Source: Malurus cyaneus samueli (lineage: Eukaryota; Chordata; Aves; Passeriformes; Maluridae). From it: 64,000 nucleotides of DNA. The translations under genes were made by a program, and so were the position numbers. Positions 13,141 to 25,765 of the stretch are shown here, piece after piece (the stretch's first letter is position 1; every line of letters begins with the position of its first letter). The stretch is from contig CM019220.1 of the NCBI GenBank assembly GCA_009741485.1, positions 25,262,646 to 25,326,645 of the forward strand, written 5' to 3'. The notes beneath the pieces are model-generated. The model did not search any database and was not told where the DNA came from. It was given only the letters and a program-made list of their open reading frames with translations.

Positions 13141-16100
13141 GTTTTGGAAACATCCCAGCGTGTGTATTTTAAGTAGGAATTTGGTTTGCACATTTCTTAT
13201 GAAAGAATTCATGGCAGAAAAGAAGAATGAATAATATTATTCCAGGAACTGTGTGAAACAAGGGAGCAGATGGGAGTGAAAATCAGCATTCATTCAGCAG
13301 GGGACGGAGAAGGGATTCAGTCTGCTGAATGGATTAGGTGGCTGAGGAATTGGGGGATTTCACCCCCAGGAGTCCAGCCAAGAAGTCCAGATGTCTCCTG
13401 TGGGTTGGAACACAGCAATGGAAAAGGGGAAGCACATGAATGCCCAGCTGTATGAGACTGCACGCTGACATGAAGAAGGGACAAAGTTAGAACAGCACTT
13501 TCAGCACGACTTGTAGGAAAACCTGATAATGATGGATTCTGCATTGAATCCAAGGCAGAAGGAGGTTAGGATCTGTCTCCAGGGAAGGAGGACTTTTCCA
13601 TCATTAAGGAAAAATTTATAACACATTATGTCTCCACTAGGACAGCCTAAGAGGTCTCATGTAAATCAGAAATTACTGACTCCCCACTTTTCCATGTCCC
13701 TGTGATTCCAAGGCACCATGTCACTGCTCTTGGGAGAGAGAGACACAAATACTCTTCAGAAACTAAAGGGACAAAACATTAAATACAAACAGCCTGAGCT
13801 GTTTCTGGGGTTTCTCAAACACAAACCCAGACGCTCAGCGAGCTGCTCTTCCCTGGTGACACAAGCAGGGTAATCCCTGCCCCTTTCCCTAACTCTTCTC
13901 CTCTCCTACCCTGGGCACCCAGAGCCACAGTTCTGCCAGAACAGCCTGGCTTTCTCCTGCAGCCCTCAGCTGATCCTGAAAGGTGCCTTGGCCCCTCTGG
14001 GAATGGGGAGAGCTGAAGAATTGCAAATGAAAGGCAGGAAGAGGCAGAATTTGATGTTTTGGGCAGAGGGATGTGGTTCAGCAAAGCCAGCAGAAGTGAC
14101 TATAACTTTTATTTGAATATCCTTAGGTGAAAAAAAGGGGGGATAAAAATGGGGAGAGAAAGATGAATTTTGAAAGAAATTATAATATTTTCTCTTGTAA
14201 TTATCTGAGCATTAGAATCAAAGCTATACTACTTACACAGTTGCAAAGTATTTACTGTTCTGGGTTGTGATTTTTTTACGTGTCTAATACAATTTTAATG
14301 CTTCCATCTTTCATAATAGGACTCAGTTCAGACCAAAACAATTGCTGTATTAACTTTTTTTTCCTAGCCACTGAAAGCAGTCCACTTTATTACTGCAGAA
14401 ACAGCAAGCCTCCCCAGTCCATCATTAATTCCTATTGTTTTAATTACAAGAAAGAAAAAAAAATCTATCTGGAAGAGTTTGTGCATAATGACACTGCAAA
14501 TACAAATCTTAACACAAAGCTCTAAGGTACAAACCAGACATGTCAGCTGCTAATATCAGGTTCTGGTAAAGATCAGATGTGGTAGGAAATTACATTTTCC
14601 TCTGCCAAGCCACATTTACACTGCTCTAAGCCCACTGAAATTCACTGCATCACATCTGACTGCAGAAGAACGAAGCCCTTTTTTAAGGACTGTCCTAACA
14701 ATGAGTTCAAACCACATCCCTGTATCTTAATTTGAAAAAGTTCAGGGAAATGTCAGCTCTGAATGGTGTAGAAAAGAACTATTTCTATAATGAGCATGAA
14801 CTGGGATTCTAATCCCAAACAGCTCTTCAACGTGGGGAAAGTTTTGATGAAGATGTGAACTCAGTTTCATTTCTAGTTTGGTTTCTTCAGCTACTTTCAC
14901 AACAGAAGCCGAACAAATAAACTAAGAGCACATCTATAATAATACAGATCTGAGATGAAGAGGATTTTCAGAGACATGAAGAGACTTTAATTAGGAACAT
15001 TTTGACCCAATGGCTTTTGGATCTTAAACTGAAGCATGAGACAAGTGCTACAACACAGAAACTGCATGTCCACATTCCCAAAATGGAATATTAGGCATTC
15101 AGCATGTGCATATGTGGCACCTCAGAGATGACAAGTTTGCATGTAAACTAGGAAAATTAGGAAGCCTAAGGTGATGTGGATGAATGCACTCCATGTATAC
15201 ATATATTACTGAAAGGCTGGAGCTTTTTTTTGTTCTTTTTAATTTTAATAACCATTTAATATTTGTTTAATAACAAACGACCACAGTCAAGAGATACAGA
15301 TGCAAATTGAGAAGATTTTTGTGTCAATTCCTAATCCAGCCTCAAAATTTTCTGTCTGAGAGCTGTGCCTGGCTCAAACTCATTTGTTCCAACCTGGGAA
15401 GGGAACCTTGTCTTCCAATACTGGGAAATAGATGTGATTAGACAAACAGATAAGAAATCCCAGGGATCTTGTTAATGGTCAAAGTTTCCTGCTTACTCAG
15501 GCCTATTTTAAAAGAGTAGTAACAGAAGCAAAGAGGACCACAAGAACACCTGGCATTTATGCCAATAATAAGTTAAAGCAAAATCAATTCAAAGTTAAAG
15601 CAAAACCATAATCAAATAAATAGATTCTTCTACTAAAAGAAATAAATCTTTCTTCTATTGTCCATTTTCAGAACTAAAGACTGCTTGTACCAGGACATTT
15701 TATTTGTTCACATCCTGGTTCTATTATATTCTATTCAACTATTGAAAGATCTAGCAGGCATATTAGTAGATGTAGGACAATCTTCTACAGAACACAGAAA
15801 GGGAAAAGCTTTTTGCATGTATCTTTGCTGATAAACAGCTTCTAGCAACAATATCTGGAGCAACAGTGGCTAATCCAAACAACTCACTGAATAATTATTT
15901 TCATACACACACACACATCCCTACATCAAAAGCAAATATGAAATGGTTACTCTAACACAGAAAATTTCTTAAGAACCTGAATTTTCTCATCAGTGGAAAC
16001 TTTTCAGCTTCAATACCCTTTGAATTAAAGTGAGTGAAGTGAGAAAGACAAAGAGCTGCTAAGAGGAAGCATCTTTACATCCTGCATACCTTCCAATACT

Positions 16101-16910
16101 GCAGAATTAATCAGGTTCAGCTTTACCCTCCATCCTCATCCCAATTCTCTGTAGCCATACGGTGACCAAGAGGCTGATCAGAACCACCCCTGAGACTCCA
16201 AGAGAAGACAACTGGCAACTGAATTTCTAGCATGGATAGAATACGAGTTGAAATCGTGGAACAAAATCCACCCTCCACTAGAAAGAAAACAAAATTCTGC
16301 AGCCCAGACCGATTTCTGGTTGTTACTTTCCATCAAAGGTGGATGATAGAGCTCATATAGAGACTTACTCCAGAAAGAGCAAGAGTTTATACAATAAGGC
16401 CACCTCACTAGGTGAGAAGTAATTTCTTTAAAAAAATAACCTTGTTCTGGCCCCGAGCTGTCTCTGCCTGCTGCTCTGTATTTCGAGCAGCTGCTCACCT
16501 CTTTCCATGGGCATCCTGTTTCACAAAATCCAGTGAGGTTGCTCACAAATAAGCAGTGACTGGGAAAGCTAGCAGGGAATAAAACTTAAAAGAGACTGCT
16601 TCAGAAACCCTGAAGCCTGAGGTATCAAAGGAAAAGGACTTAGCCCAGAGATGCAGTTACAAACTGCCCACAGTTTTGCAGCCACTGAGAAATTTAGCAG
16701 AAGAACCTTCCATGACCTTATTTATGCTGTATTTAATAAAGTACAACATGTTAGGAAAAATGTAGACTTCCTTTTCACCTTTTTCCTGTAAAGTAGGTTT
16801 TTCTTTCTGATTTTTTTATTTAGCATCTCAGGGCTCATGACCGATTTTCAGCAACACAATGAATACAGGCTAGGGCTTTTCGGTGTTCCCCTTTCCTTTC
16901 CTGGTTGTCT

Positions 16911-16966
16911 TTTNTTTTTTGTTTGTTTTTGTTTTTTTTTTTGTTTTGTTTTGTTTTTTTGCTTTG
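16911..16966. repeat. T-rich tract with TTTTG units and one ambiguous base
   Basis: A run of T interrupted by G, partly a TTTTG repeat, with a single N at 16914. This is a simple-sequence tract where base calling evidently failed at one position. Confidence 0.9.
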
Positions 16967-17719
16967 AGCTGTCATTCACAAATGAATATGGAAACTAAGA
17001 ACTTAAAGGCTGAGTAAAGGTTATGTACCAGGAATTACTTATTCATCTCAAGCAGCTTCCTCTTCTTCCCTTGCCCCACTTCTGATCAGGACCATGGTAA
17101 TTGCCATTATTTAGTAGGAAGGGGTACTCAGGAGCTTTCTCAGGGTGAGTGGCAGAAGTAATCACTTCAGTTGTTAGGCAAACAAAAACAGCTACCAGTT
17201 CTCACAGGCTTGTGAGACCCACATGAGCTACTCTGCCCCCTTCCTTTGCTGAAGTTATTTGCTGACTGGCTGGCAGAAGAATACCATCAATGTTTGCTCA
17301 CTGCTTATAAAACATTTTTCCAAAGGCGAAAAAGCGTGGTCCCTTCACCTCTGCCAGCCCACAGCCCGACCCAGCTCTCCTGCCTGCTCTCCTCGCTCCC
17401 ACCCCTCTGTTTGCCTCTCTTGGACTGCTTTTAAAATTCCCTCCAGTGTGTTTCCTTAATGCACTGTCAAACGTTTTAATGCCAGTTCTTAGTCTGTCAA
17501 CAATGAACTCTGCCAGCTCAACAGAGCCCAAACTGCTTGCAGTTGGCAGCAAAGATCTATTGAAGTGCTGGGTAACATTTTTTCAATAGCAGCCTTTCAT
17601 GTAAAATACTAAACTCCAGTGCTGTCTTTCTGCTACAGGCTGCGATTAAACTGCAATTCTCTGATAGACTTATAACCATGATTTCCTACCAGCTGGCCTG
17701 GGAAATTATTCCAGTACTT

Positions 17720-17800
17720 CACCCGGCAGAGCTGTTCTTCAGACGGCGCACAGAAACGCACGTTTGGATTTCAGGAACGCCGCGGCTCCAGCCGGGGCCA
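17720..17800. promoter_or_regulatory. Very small CpG cluster, possible regulatory element
   Basis: Nine CpGs occur within about 80 bp, including ACGGCGCACAG, AACGCACGT and a CCGCGG, in sequence otherwise nearly CpG-free. It is too small for a standard CpG island. It could be a conserved element, a remnant of an older GC-rich insert or a methylation-protected site. Confidence 0.25.
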
Positions 17801-18390
17801 GGTTTCCACAGTAGATGGCAGCACCCAGAGCTCTGAAATTTTACAGCTGGCCAAGCTGTGCCAGAAGCTCCCGGCCTCTGTCTTACCTCGTTTCCACACA
17901 TTACCCACCATTGGGATGTCCGTCTTCCCTGCCCTGCCCCGGGTTGTGGTAAGCTCGGTTTCCTTCCCAAAGTCTTTCCTTATGCCCCACCATTCCAGAG
18001 CAGATGATGTTCAGCTTGTTCTGCTAACAAGACTTCTGAAGAGTGAAAACTGAGAAATTGACCCTTTGCTGGCTCTTATTTAACAGCTTTATTTCACCCC
18101 ATAAAAAGAAAACAATATGACATATTAACTGGGGCATGAAACATTGTACTTGCAGCATCTGTGGAGGGAAAACAGGAGCACTAACAGGTGATGCTTACAC
18201 AGATTACAGGCCAAAGGAAATGAGATGTGGAGAAGGAACGAGCACCAAACAACCATTCTTGGCTTTGAAAACTGAAAGCACTGCATATGTTGTCTTTATT
18301 ATTCTCACTCTGGCAGGGAGATGTCCCACTACTCATGTACAGCAGGGAACAGGGCACGTTTCCCTCTGGACCCACTCCATGTGTCCTCAC

Positions 18391-18690
18391 AGCATCAGAG
18401 AATGGTTTGGGCTGGAAGTCACCTTGGAGATCCTCTACCTACAACCCCCTGCCATGGGAATTTAACTATCCCAGGTTGCTCCAAGCCCCATCCCATCTGG
18501 CCTCAGACACTTCCAAGGATGGGGCAGCCACAGCTTCTTTGGGCACCCTGTGCCAGTGTTTCACCACACTCACAGAGAAGAATTTTTTTCCTAACATCTC
18601 ATCTAAACCTCCTCTCTGCCTGAAACGTCTCAATTCTCTCAGCCTTTCCATAAGCTTCCCTCCTGGCTCCCAGCTGTCTCCAGCCTGCCT
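18391..18690 (-). mobile_element. CR1 LINE 3' fragment, internally deleted
   Basis: Reverse-oriented CR1. The + strand begins with AGAATGGTTTGGGCTGGAAG, has CCCCTGCCATGGG, CAAGCCCCATCC and CCAAGGATGGGGCAGCCA, continues through GTGCCAGTGTTTCACCACACTCACAG and AAGAATTTTTTTCCTAACATCTCATC, then jumps to TCAATTCTCTCAGCCTTTCCATA. In CR1 elements the last block normally lies farther upstream, so an internal segment appears to be missing. The right boundary is approximate. Confidence 0.9.
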
Positions 18691-19369
18691 TCAGTGACCT
18701 GTTACACCTGTATTGCTCACACAAATGGTTCTGGATTTCTCTCGGGTCTGAGAAACAGTAACCACCACCTTCCTAAACTGTCCCAGCCACCTTGGCTCAG
18801 TTAGCCTAAAACCAGCACAAGCAGCAGTGACAGCTCCACAGGCAGGGAGCACTTCAAAGAGGACAAGCACAGCCAAAGGGGATTGTGTCCCCCAAAAACC
18901 AAGGTCCTCAGAAATGGTAAGGGATGGAAGAAAAGGCTGTAGAAGACATGAAGATGAGCTCACACTTGCAGTGACAGAGAAATGACAACGTGCTGTCGTG
19001 CAGCAGTGTCTGTTGGATGCCTCTGCATGAGGCTGTATGCCCAAACCACGATTCACCATGGCACGGCTAACAATGGCCACTTTAGGAAGCAGATCCACTT
19101 TAAATCAAATCTGCAATTTAAAAAATGAGCACATTGTTCTGTACATTTCCTAGAACTGCCTTTTCAAACCTCATGGCTGTAGTTCGTGCTGATTTGGCAA
19201 CAAATGTTTTAAGGAGACCTGCAGTGGCCCTGGTAAGTGTTACAGCAGGCTGGTTTCTTCTTCCTCCAGATTTCTCTGGCAGTGTAATGCACTTGAGGAA
19301 AGTGCAGTGAGACAAATACAAGTGGGGACGGCTAGTACTACCTCTAGTACTATCCTGCAATCACATTTT

Positions 19370-19400
19370 AGCATGTATAAGCTGATTGCTTATACATGCT
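19370..19400. repeat. Perfect hairpin, 13-bp stem, 5-nt loop
   Basis: AGCATGTATAAGC (19370-19382), loop TGATT, then GCTTATACATGCT (19388-19400), an exact reverse complement. Just upstream are two CTAGTACT-like strings (19331-19352). Confidence 0.95.
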
Positions 19401-22400
19401 GAGTACAAATGCCATTGCTCCTGCAAATAGAGACCTGAGATTGTTTTCCCATTATGCACCTGATAATTTAATTTTAGGCCTCATGTTTTCATGAGGTGCA
19501 TTTCTAAACCTTGTTTTAAGTGCCCAGACCCCTCTGTTTTGCCTCCTGCATTCAGAGGTTTTAGAGACCAAGGACAGGGAAGAAAGAAAAGGTGGCAGTG
19601 TTTGCTCTGACTTTCATTCTGCACCATTCCCTTTCCCAGATGAATGCAGTAAGTTTCACTGCCACTTTGTCAGCAAGACAGAAATATGCAGCATCAAACA
19701 TGCCATGTTAAAGTGTTGTCTGGGATATGAGCTGAGGGAGCTTGAGCTTTTGCTTGTGTCAACAGCATCTTTCACATCTCACAGGCATGCGGAGATGAAG
19801 GTCACTGAGGAAGAGCACTTGAATCAACACAAACCCAACTGACAGTGTGAAGCTTCAAAGGAAAAATTGCTCCCAATTCCTTTTTCTCATTTATGACCGA
19901 AAATAATAGGAGGGAAGTATCTATTTTAAAATATCACACTGCTAACAGCCACTCACTCCCAGACCACCGAAACCTCTACGATAACTACAGCACTGTGCTC
20001 CCCCAGGACAGCAATGTGAACCCTCCCAGCACACTCCATACCCCTGTCTTTGTGCAGGACTAGGACTGGAATGTCCTTTTTCTACTCTTTAAAGCCACCT
20101 TGCCAGGCAGACATTGGATGCCACTGGGGAAAGTCTGTAAGAAATACCAATTGGATCAGCATAAAGTGACAGAAGGGGACAGAAATGCACATTCAAGTCT
20201 GATCCGTGCACCAATCCAACAGCATGGGGCAACCTGAATAAAGGGACAGCACACAATTTAACCTGGCATCAACACCCTATTCCTATATAGTCTTCCACGA
20301 ATGAATTCAGAGAAAGTGTAAAAACCCAGATAATGAATAATTTTCACTATGCTTATATACTAATTAGGTTAGGACTTCTACTGGCTCTGCACAGAGGGGA
20401 ATATTAAATGCAGGAGGAATTACGAGATCTGCAAAAAGTGGGACAAAAAATCCACAGGTCAATCACAAACACTGCTCCCAATCTTGTGCTGTTATCACTG
20501 TCTGAAGACATCCCACACTTCCCTGCTTTTGATACAGCTTGATGTTAACAACACCAAATCAACAACAGGGATATTCCAAGTGAGCGGGAGTTTAGCCCAT
20601 CCCTTCAACAATCAACATAACAGCCACTTGAAGGCTGCTGCAGGCCCGCTCAAAGATGGCAAATCTACCACACTATTTCAGGAGATGGCAAGACCAAGGC
20701 CAATAAAGAAACAACTCAGGACATTGATTTTCAGGTTTACAAGATGTTTCAGACACACCTGGCTTTGTGGCGTTTGGCATCTCGTCAGAGATTAGCATGG
20801 AAATAAATAATATGTGATCCCTGCCACATATTCAGTACCTGTGGTAAATGTTTATGATGCACATGAGGTTTGCATGTTTTTTCATTATGAAATTCTTCAG
20901 AAATAGTAAGCTCTGTACAATGCTGCCCACAGAGCTGGCAGCTTCCCTTTTGTCCTACACTGTATTCTCCCATGAGATCTGTACTGACTGGGACTCTGAT
21001 TCTGGAGAAGCCATCTGGACAGACAGACAGGGATCCCCAGCCAGAATCACAGGCACTCCTGTACCACTAGACAGAGGTGAATATTAAACCCCAATAGCAA
21101 TCCAAATGCTTCTGGTTTCTCACACCCTTTGCCATAGGAGTATGTGCCAAAGTACAGTTAATCTCGTTTTTCCCTTTTGTGCTCATCAGCTGGAGACAGG
21201 GATACAGAAAAGAAATATGCTGCCAGTACTGTTTCATTGTCAGGACTGTGTCCCAACATTATTTATCCCACATCATTGTTGATGTTCTCTGCTCCAGATG
21301 AAAGGAGAGCAGACACAGCCTCATGAACTCACAGTCCTTCCTACATTCTCACCTGAAGGAAAATTTCCATTGCAAAGAAATGCCAAGTTATAAAATAGCT
21401 GGATTTTGGAAAAATACACCATTGGGGTGGTAGGAATGCGTAGTGTCCATTTCAGGACAATGTTGAACAGCAGTCAGCAGTCCACCCTTGTCCTGAAGAC
21501 TGGTCCCATACTGAGCTGTACGAGTGATAAATAATCAGCAACTGATCAGAAGAGATTAATCCAGTCAATCCCATTTTCTTATCAACAGAATGTCCATCAA
21601 AAAATCAGTGGGGGAAAAGCCCCCCAGAGAAATATCCAGAGCACAGCCATCAAGTGTATGACTACCGTGGAGTGAGGAAAGAACCTGTCCATCATTTCTG
21701 GGTCTCACTGTGCATGTCTGTCCCCCACCGTATGTGCATGATATGGCACAGTGCTGCCAACCTGCAAAAGATCCCTGAAAGGGATTCCTCTTAACCTGCA
21801 GGGCTACCAATTTTTAACAAGTTTATCACGTGATTTAAAATAAGGCATTCCTGTATCTCCTCAAACCTTTCTGTTTGCAATTTAAGCCATCGTGGACATT
21901 TTACCTGAAGCATCACTGGCTGTTCTGGCTGCCAAACAAGGAGGCTGAGAGCTGTCAAGGACAAGGAATCATGCAGGTTTCTTTATGCTTAAACCCACCA
22001 CAGTATTCTGTGTTTACTCACCAGCTGCCATTAGAACAGAACATCATCCTTGAGCCTTGAAACAAGAAGCTGACTTTGATATCACTTGAATTAAAAAAAG
22101 AGAAAGTGCAATGCCCAAGTCATTGCAAGTGAGGAAACTGCAGATAAACAACAGCTTCTGACACAATGGAATGATAGTCAACATGAACCTCTAAAAGCAT
22201 CACCTTATCATTCTTATTATCAACCAAGCACCCACTTCCCACTTCTTTGTAGCATGCTACTATCAAAAACGAACACAAGGATTACATTTAAATCAGTTAA
22301 CAGTAATGAAATACTTGACAGAGAGGACCTGTTAGGAAGCTGGACCTGTTAAAGAGTTACTGCAGGGGTTGGATGACGGCCTATTCCAAGAAGATGTGAA

Positions 22401-24092
22401 CTCTGCAGTGCAATTCAGCTTTCTGCCTCTGAGGAAGAACATTTCTTTGATATGTGAATATTCTAAAGAGCAATGGGAATCTCTAAAATGCAACATCATA
22501 TGAAGATTCTGTTGTGACAATTTCAGATCTCACTGTTCACAAATCCAGTCAAGAGTGATCCCCTTCTCCTGGGAACCCTGCCCTGCAGAAGTACTGACCT
22601 CTGCAAAAGTGCTTGTCATGACATTTGTCCAAAGACTAAAAGCTGCAAGGTTGAGTCCTGTGCAAGAGGATGGCAGGCTGTAAAAGTGTGTGAGGGTTAC
22701 TTCCAATCTTTCCACGAAGAAAAAAAAAAGACCAACCCAGCATTACAGCAAGGCAGGTTTAGCAGCCCTCGAGAAAGATTTTATGAAACCTTTACACAGA
22801 ATTGCTTTCCTTTTGTAAGTCAGCATTGTTGTTTAACACAATGGCCTTCACTTAGCATGAGCTGAGGGTCAGCAGTCTTCCTGTGAGAGGTAAGAGGTGC
22901 TCTCAGCACTGTGAGGAGTGAAGTAGATAAAACATTGCAGCTGAAAGAGAAAATACCTGTCTGCAATGACACACGAGTGGTTTTGTGCGCTGCACTTCAC
23001 CTGCAGCTGCAAAGCAGCTCTGAAGGCTCTGAACACACTCATTGAGAGCTTGAGGAGAGAAATGCTGTGTCTGGAGCCCCCTGGACTCCAGGAGCTCATC
23101 TCAGCTGGGGCACAGAACAATGAGTGTGGCTGCAGCTCTGTTTCTTGCCTGCTCCTGCACGGGCTGGGTGTCAGTCACCATCTCCTTGTCAGCGAGAGAC
23201 ATTTGACAAGGCCTTGATTTCACCTTCTCTTTCTCAGCAATTCAAATTTTGTTTCTACTTGAAAACCCCCTCAATTTGTAGAATCAGGCAAGGAAGAGGC
23301 TAAGATCATCAGGCTCTTATCACAATTACGCTTTGGGGGAGAAGAGAGCTTTTTTAGCTGATATTCCCCTATATAAACTTTCAGTAAAAATGCAGTAATG
23401 CATTTCAATAGAAAAATAATGCCTATAATATTATAATAGCTTGTCCTTTCTCCTAGGAAGAAGTTGGTCTATAAACAGGCTCCTTAAACAGCTGACTAAC
23501 CTTAACCAGTTTCTGAGTTTTGCTTCTACCAATCTGAGTAATTTAAGTAATTAGTTCTACAAAGCTACAGTGTAAAACAACATCTGCATTTGAGCATTTT
23601 GCCTTCCCTTTCTTCTTAATTCTTGTCCCATGCACCTGAACTTTGCCAATAACCACAGAATAACTGCAAAGAGTTTTTCTAAATGTACATAAGCAACTGA
23701 GGTGATGCCCAGCAGACAAGAGACTTCCCAAAGAGAGACAAAGGGCTATTAATTGTACTTAGCTGTACATATGAAATATGCAGCAAACAACAAATATCCA
23801 CAGGAATGTACACATCCCTCCCAGAGGACAAAACTCAGAAATAAAAACCAGGAATGACAGAAAAAAAACCTGCAGTATTGCTGAAAAACATTCAGCTTTA
23901 GAAGCAGAGATCAAATGTTTGCCCGTGAGAATAGACAAAAAAAAAATGACAACAGGAACAGAGAACATCCTGCTGTGTGTGGAATTCCTGCCATGATATG
24001 GAGAGGGGAGAAGATGTTCAAATAATAAGGTTATTTTGACAATAAGAAGTATTGTGTTGGTAGGCATTTCGTATGGAAAGCAGAAAGTACTC

Positions 24093-24138
24093 CAATAATA
24101 ATAATAATAATAATAGTAATAATAACAACAACAACAAC
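24093..24138. repeat. Compound trinucleotide microsatellite (AAT)n-(AAC)n
   Basis: About eight AAT units, one AGT interruption, two more AAT units and then about five AAC units. A transition between neighbouring triplet types is typical of microsatellite decay. Confidence 0.95.
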
Positions 24139-25073
24139 TTCAGCTGTCTCATTTCCAGCACTAGAATTTCTTAGGTGTGAAGGAGCATGAGGATGTCTGC
24201 TTTTACGGTTATTTGTTGGACAGAGGGGTATCTAAGATACTCATGGATAAAAAAAGTATCCTATAAGAAGTTATCATTATACACTAAATGACTAGGAAGG
24301 TCAGTGCCAGTGAGCACTGATTAAAAATGAGATTTATAAAAAAGAATCAGCTGAATAGCTTGCATACATGAAATATTGCAAACAACAGATAATGCACCAG
24401 GGGATTTATTACTAAAATCAATTTGATTTTGTAAGCCTTAGGTAATTTAGAACCTGCAACTGAATAAGAAACAGGCTGTTCTCCTCTAGAAAACAATTCC
24501 CCTGGGAAAAAATAGAAGAAAAAACCAACTGGAGAGGGAAAGAGGAAAAACCCACAGCCCTTAAGGTGGCAGAGCTCTGTGCTCCACAGCTTCATGTGCT
24601 GCATTGTCAAGCAGGCTGGTGGAGAGGAGAAAGCTGACAGCTCTCCAGAGGGGCAGTGCAGGAGTCTGGAACGGCACAGACCTGATCCTGCATGTAATGA
24701 GAGAGAGCAGAGCTGGAAGGCAAAATCCCTCCCCGGCTGCAGGGGAGGCACAGCCCAGCTGTGCCCAGCCCCACGTGTGCCCCTGGCTCACACTCAGCCT
24801 GCCTGTGCTGTGGGGAGCAGGGGAACCAAAACCTCTGAGTTCTCCTGCCAGAAATGCACTGCAACAAGGTGTTCAATTATAATACATGAAAAAAACCAAC
24901 CTGCACTCAAGAGTCTCGCTCGAAAATCCAGACAATAGACAGGAAAATCAAGGAAATACTGACATATCTGTGCTTCTCTTTCATGCCTCCAGTTAAGCAC
25001 ACTGGAAAATCCTCATTAGCTGACAGTTTTAGCTGAAGGTCTTGTGCATCAGACTAGCTGAGAACATTAAATT

Positions 25074-25098
25074 AAAAAAAAAAAAAAAAAGAAAAAAA
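25074..25098. repeat. Poly-A tract
   Basis: Seventeen As, a G and seven more As. No element recognised directly upstream would own this as a tail. Confidence 0.9.
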
Positions 25099-25152
25099 GG
25101 GACAAATATAGCTTTTGTAATACTCCATTCAGTTTGCCTAATTCTGCCTTAC

Positions 25153-25196
25153 TTGGTACCCATGTAACTCTTGTACATGGTACCCATGCACTCTTG
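25153..25196 (+). repeat. Two-copy tandem repeat, unit about 23-24 bp
   Basis: TTGGTACCCATGTAACTCTT is followed by GTACA and then TGGTACCCATGCACTCTTGG, an imperfect duplication sharing GGTACCCATG and ACTCTTG. Confidence 0.8.
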
Positions 25197-25384
25197 GATT
25201 CCTTATGGAACCACACCAAACACAGGCACTTCAGACAACTGAACACAGCAAACACAATCAATCCTTAATTTTGCTCCTGCCAATGCTGTTCCAAAAAGGC
25301 TCTGGAGGAAGACAGAGACATTTCATGACCTCCCAGCAGGTGAGGCAACCCAGAAAATGTGGCTGTGGTGACAACCCCGACTGG

Positions 25385-25765
25385 AGCATCTCCCTGCCCA
25401 GGAAAGGCTGAGGGAGTTGGGACTGTTCAGCCTCAAAAGGTAACACAGCTGAGAGGAACCCTCATTGTTGTCTGTCCCCAACTGCAGAGAGGGCTCTGAG
25501 CAAGGACCAGGCTCTGCTCCCTGGGGCCCAGCAATGGCACAAGAGGAATGGGCAGGAAATTATGTCTCAGAAGTTCCAATGGAAGAACTTTTCCTGTGCA
25601 GAGACTGAGCACTGAAACAGAGACCAGAGACGGTGTGGAATCTCTCTCACTGGAGGTATTCCAGACCCATCTGGACACAATGCTGTGCCCTGTGCTCTGG
25701 GATGGCCCTGCTGGAGCAGGAAGGTGGGACCAGATCAGACACCCTGATCCCTTCAGTCTGAAGGC
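25385..25765 (+). mobile_element. CR1 LINE 3' fragment, diverged
   Basis: Plus-oriented CR1. Recognisable blocks in order are GGCTGAGGGAGTTGGGACTG with TTCAGCCT, a diverged middle with ACAAGAGGAATGGGCAGGAA, TCTCACTGGAGGTATTCCAG with ACCCATCTGGACACAATGCT, then CTGTGCTCTGGGATGGCCCT and GCTGGAGCAGGAAGGTGGGA with the terminal GATCCCTTC. It is more diverged than the copy at the left edge. No reverse transcriptase or endonuclease coding region is present. Confidence 0.9.

Noticed and set aside
24093..24138. Regularly spaced repeat that could superficially suggest an array
   Set aside because: It is a trinucleotide microsatellite. There are no spacers, and CRISPR arrays are not expected in vertebrate DNA.
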